A stretch of 5,649 nt of DNA from Candidatus Rokubacteria bacterium RIFCSPLOWO2_02_FULL_72_37 (GTDB taxonomy: Bacteria; Methylomirabilota; Methylomirabilia; Rokubacteriales; CSP1-6). Below, piece by piece: positions 5,048 to 5,649 of this stretch (within the stretch, counting starts at the first letter, position 1; every line of letters begins with the position of its first letter). Where the stretch lies: NCBI GenBank assembly GCA_001790315.1, contig MGCE01000121.1, positions 1-5,649 on the forward strand, written 5' to 3'. The notes beneath the pieces are model-generated. The model was not told the DNA's origin, ran no database searches, and was given only the letters and a program-made list of their open reading frames with translations. The translations under genes were made by a program, and so were the position numbers.

Positions 5048-5649
5048 CAGGGCCACCAGAGGTAGAGGAGCTTGGGCCCGGTGCCCGCCAGCGCCGCGAA
5101 GCGCCCGAGCGCGGCGTCGAGCGCGGTCGGCGGCGCCTCGGCGCGCGCGTAATAGGTCGCGCGGTACTGGCTCGGCCGCCGGTAGACGATCACCTTCGCC
5201 TCGTCGAGGCCGGCGGCCGTCCGCGCCGCCGCGATCGCGTCGGGCATGTAGCCGATCCGGTCGATCAGCCGGCGCGCGAGGGCCTGCTCGGCCGTGTAGA
5301 TCCGGCCGTCGGCGAGGCTCGCCACCTCCGCGGCGGGGATGCCGCGGCGCTCGACGACCTTCGCGACGAACCGGCCGTGCAGCTCGTCGATGACCGACTG
5401 GAAGATCCGCCGCTCCTCGTCGGTGAGCGGCCGGAACGGGCTGCCCATGTCCTTGCGCTCGCCCGACTTGATCGCGGCGGTCGCGAGGCCGAGCTTCTGC
5501 ATGAGGCCCTCGGCGTTCACGCTCACCATGATGACGCCGATCGAGCCGGTGACGCTGGTCGGGTGCGCGACGATCGTGTCGGCGGCGAGCGCCAGGTAGT
5601 AGCCGCCCGAGGCGGCGACGTCCATCATGACGGCGACGATCGGGCGCTT
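5047..5649 (-). CDS. sppA: Signal peptide peptidase SppA (S49 serine protease), C-terminal part, runs off the right edge
   Basis: 201 codons are visible, read leftward from the right edge to TGA at 5049-5047. The N-terminal membrane anchor and first part of the protease domain lie outside. Residues numbered from the window edge: the catalytic serine is S14 in VAASGGYYLA, followed by the SVTGSIGV segment (32-39). The general-base lysine is K66 in SGERKDMGSPFR. The S-to-K distance of 52 equals that of Bacillus subtilis SppA (S147/K199). The IYTAEQALARRLIDRIGY segment is typical of the family, as is an LYLW near the C-terminus. SppA is a membrane-anchored enzyme that degrades leftover signal peptides on the extracytoplasmic side. 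The absence of a second repeated protease domain after the lysine suggests the short (about 36 kDa) form. The internal ATGs near the edge are not the start. Confidence 0.95.
   Translation of the reverse strand, partial: KRPIVAVMMDVAASGGYYLALAADTIVAHPTSVTGSIGVIMVSVNAEGLMQKLGLATAAIKSGERKDMGSPFRPLTDEERRIFQSVIDELHGRFVAKVVERRGIPAAEVASLADGRIYTAEQALARRLIDRIGYMPDAIAAARTAAGLDEAKVIVYRRPSQYRATYYARAEAPPTALDAALGRFAALAGTGPKLLYLWWP

Overview
This is a very GC-rich window (GC clearly above 65%, almost every third codon position G or C, frequent GTG/TTG starts) from a bacterium. It is packed with genes that mostly touch or overlap. The composition and the mix of fatty-acid/acyl-CoA enzymes with an SppA protease fit an uncultivated soil-type lineage such as Rokubacteria/Methylomirabilota, or a high-GC deltaproteobacterial/myxobacterial or actinobacterial genome. 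The sequence alone does not settle which.

Left part (1-1133): the signal-peptide end of an exported protein runs leftward off the edge (1-73, minus). It is divergent from a two-gene plus-strand unit made of a 70-residue protein of unknown function (106-318) and a CPBP/CAAX-type intramembrane metalloprotease (315-1133). The second gene most likely starts at a TTG that overlaps the stop of the first.

Middle part (1107-5035): a plausible promoter (TTGCGC - 16 bp - TATAGT) overlaps the end of the protease gene and points into a six-gene plus-strand run. The genes are a 41-residue small protein (1165-1290), a Sir2-family NAD-dependent protein deacylase (1311-2069), a short-chain dehydrogenase/reductase (2076-2858), an enoyl-CoA hydratase with both catalytic glutamates (2887-3669), a NudL-like CoA pyrophosphatase of the Nudix family (3666-4256), and a second crotonase-fold protein lacking the first catalytic glutamate (4253-5035). 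Gaps after the Sir2 start are 6 bp, 28 bp, a GTGA overlap and an ATGA overlap, so this looks like one operon. The dehydrogenase and the two crotonases could carry out hydration and oxidation steps of acyl-CoA breakdown (fatty acid or branched-chain amino acid). The Nudix enzyme would trim CoA or acyl-CoA, and the sirtuin would remove acyl marks that acyl-CoAs leave on lysines. That shared acyl-CoA/NAD theme is an inference from gene content.

Right end (5047-5649): the C-terminal two-thirds or so of an SppA-type signal peptide peptidase on the minus strand, convergent with the operon. Only 11 bp separate the two stop codons, and a small perfect hairpin spans both stops.

No tRNA, rRNA, CRISPR array, insertion sequence or attachment site is visible, and no stretch above 300 bases lacks a gene. 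The families are ordinary. The points most worth a second look are the unlisted small ORF with its promoter, the Nudix gene placed between two crotonases behind a class II-type sirtuin, and the altered crotonase active site.
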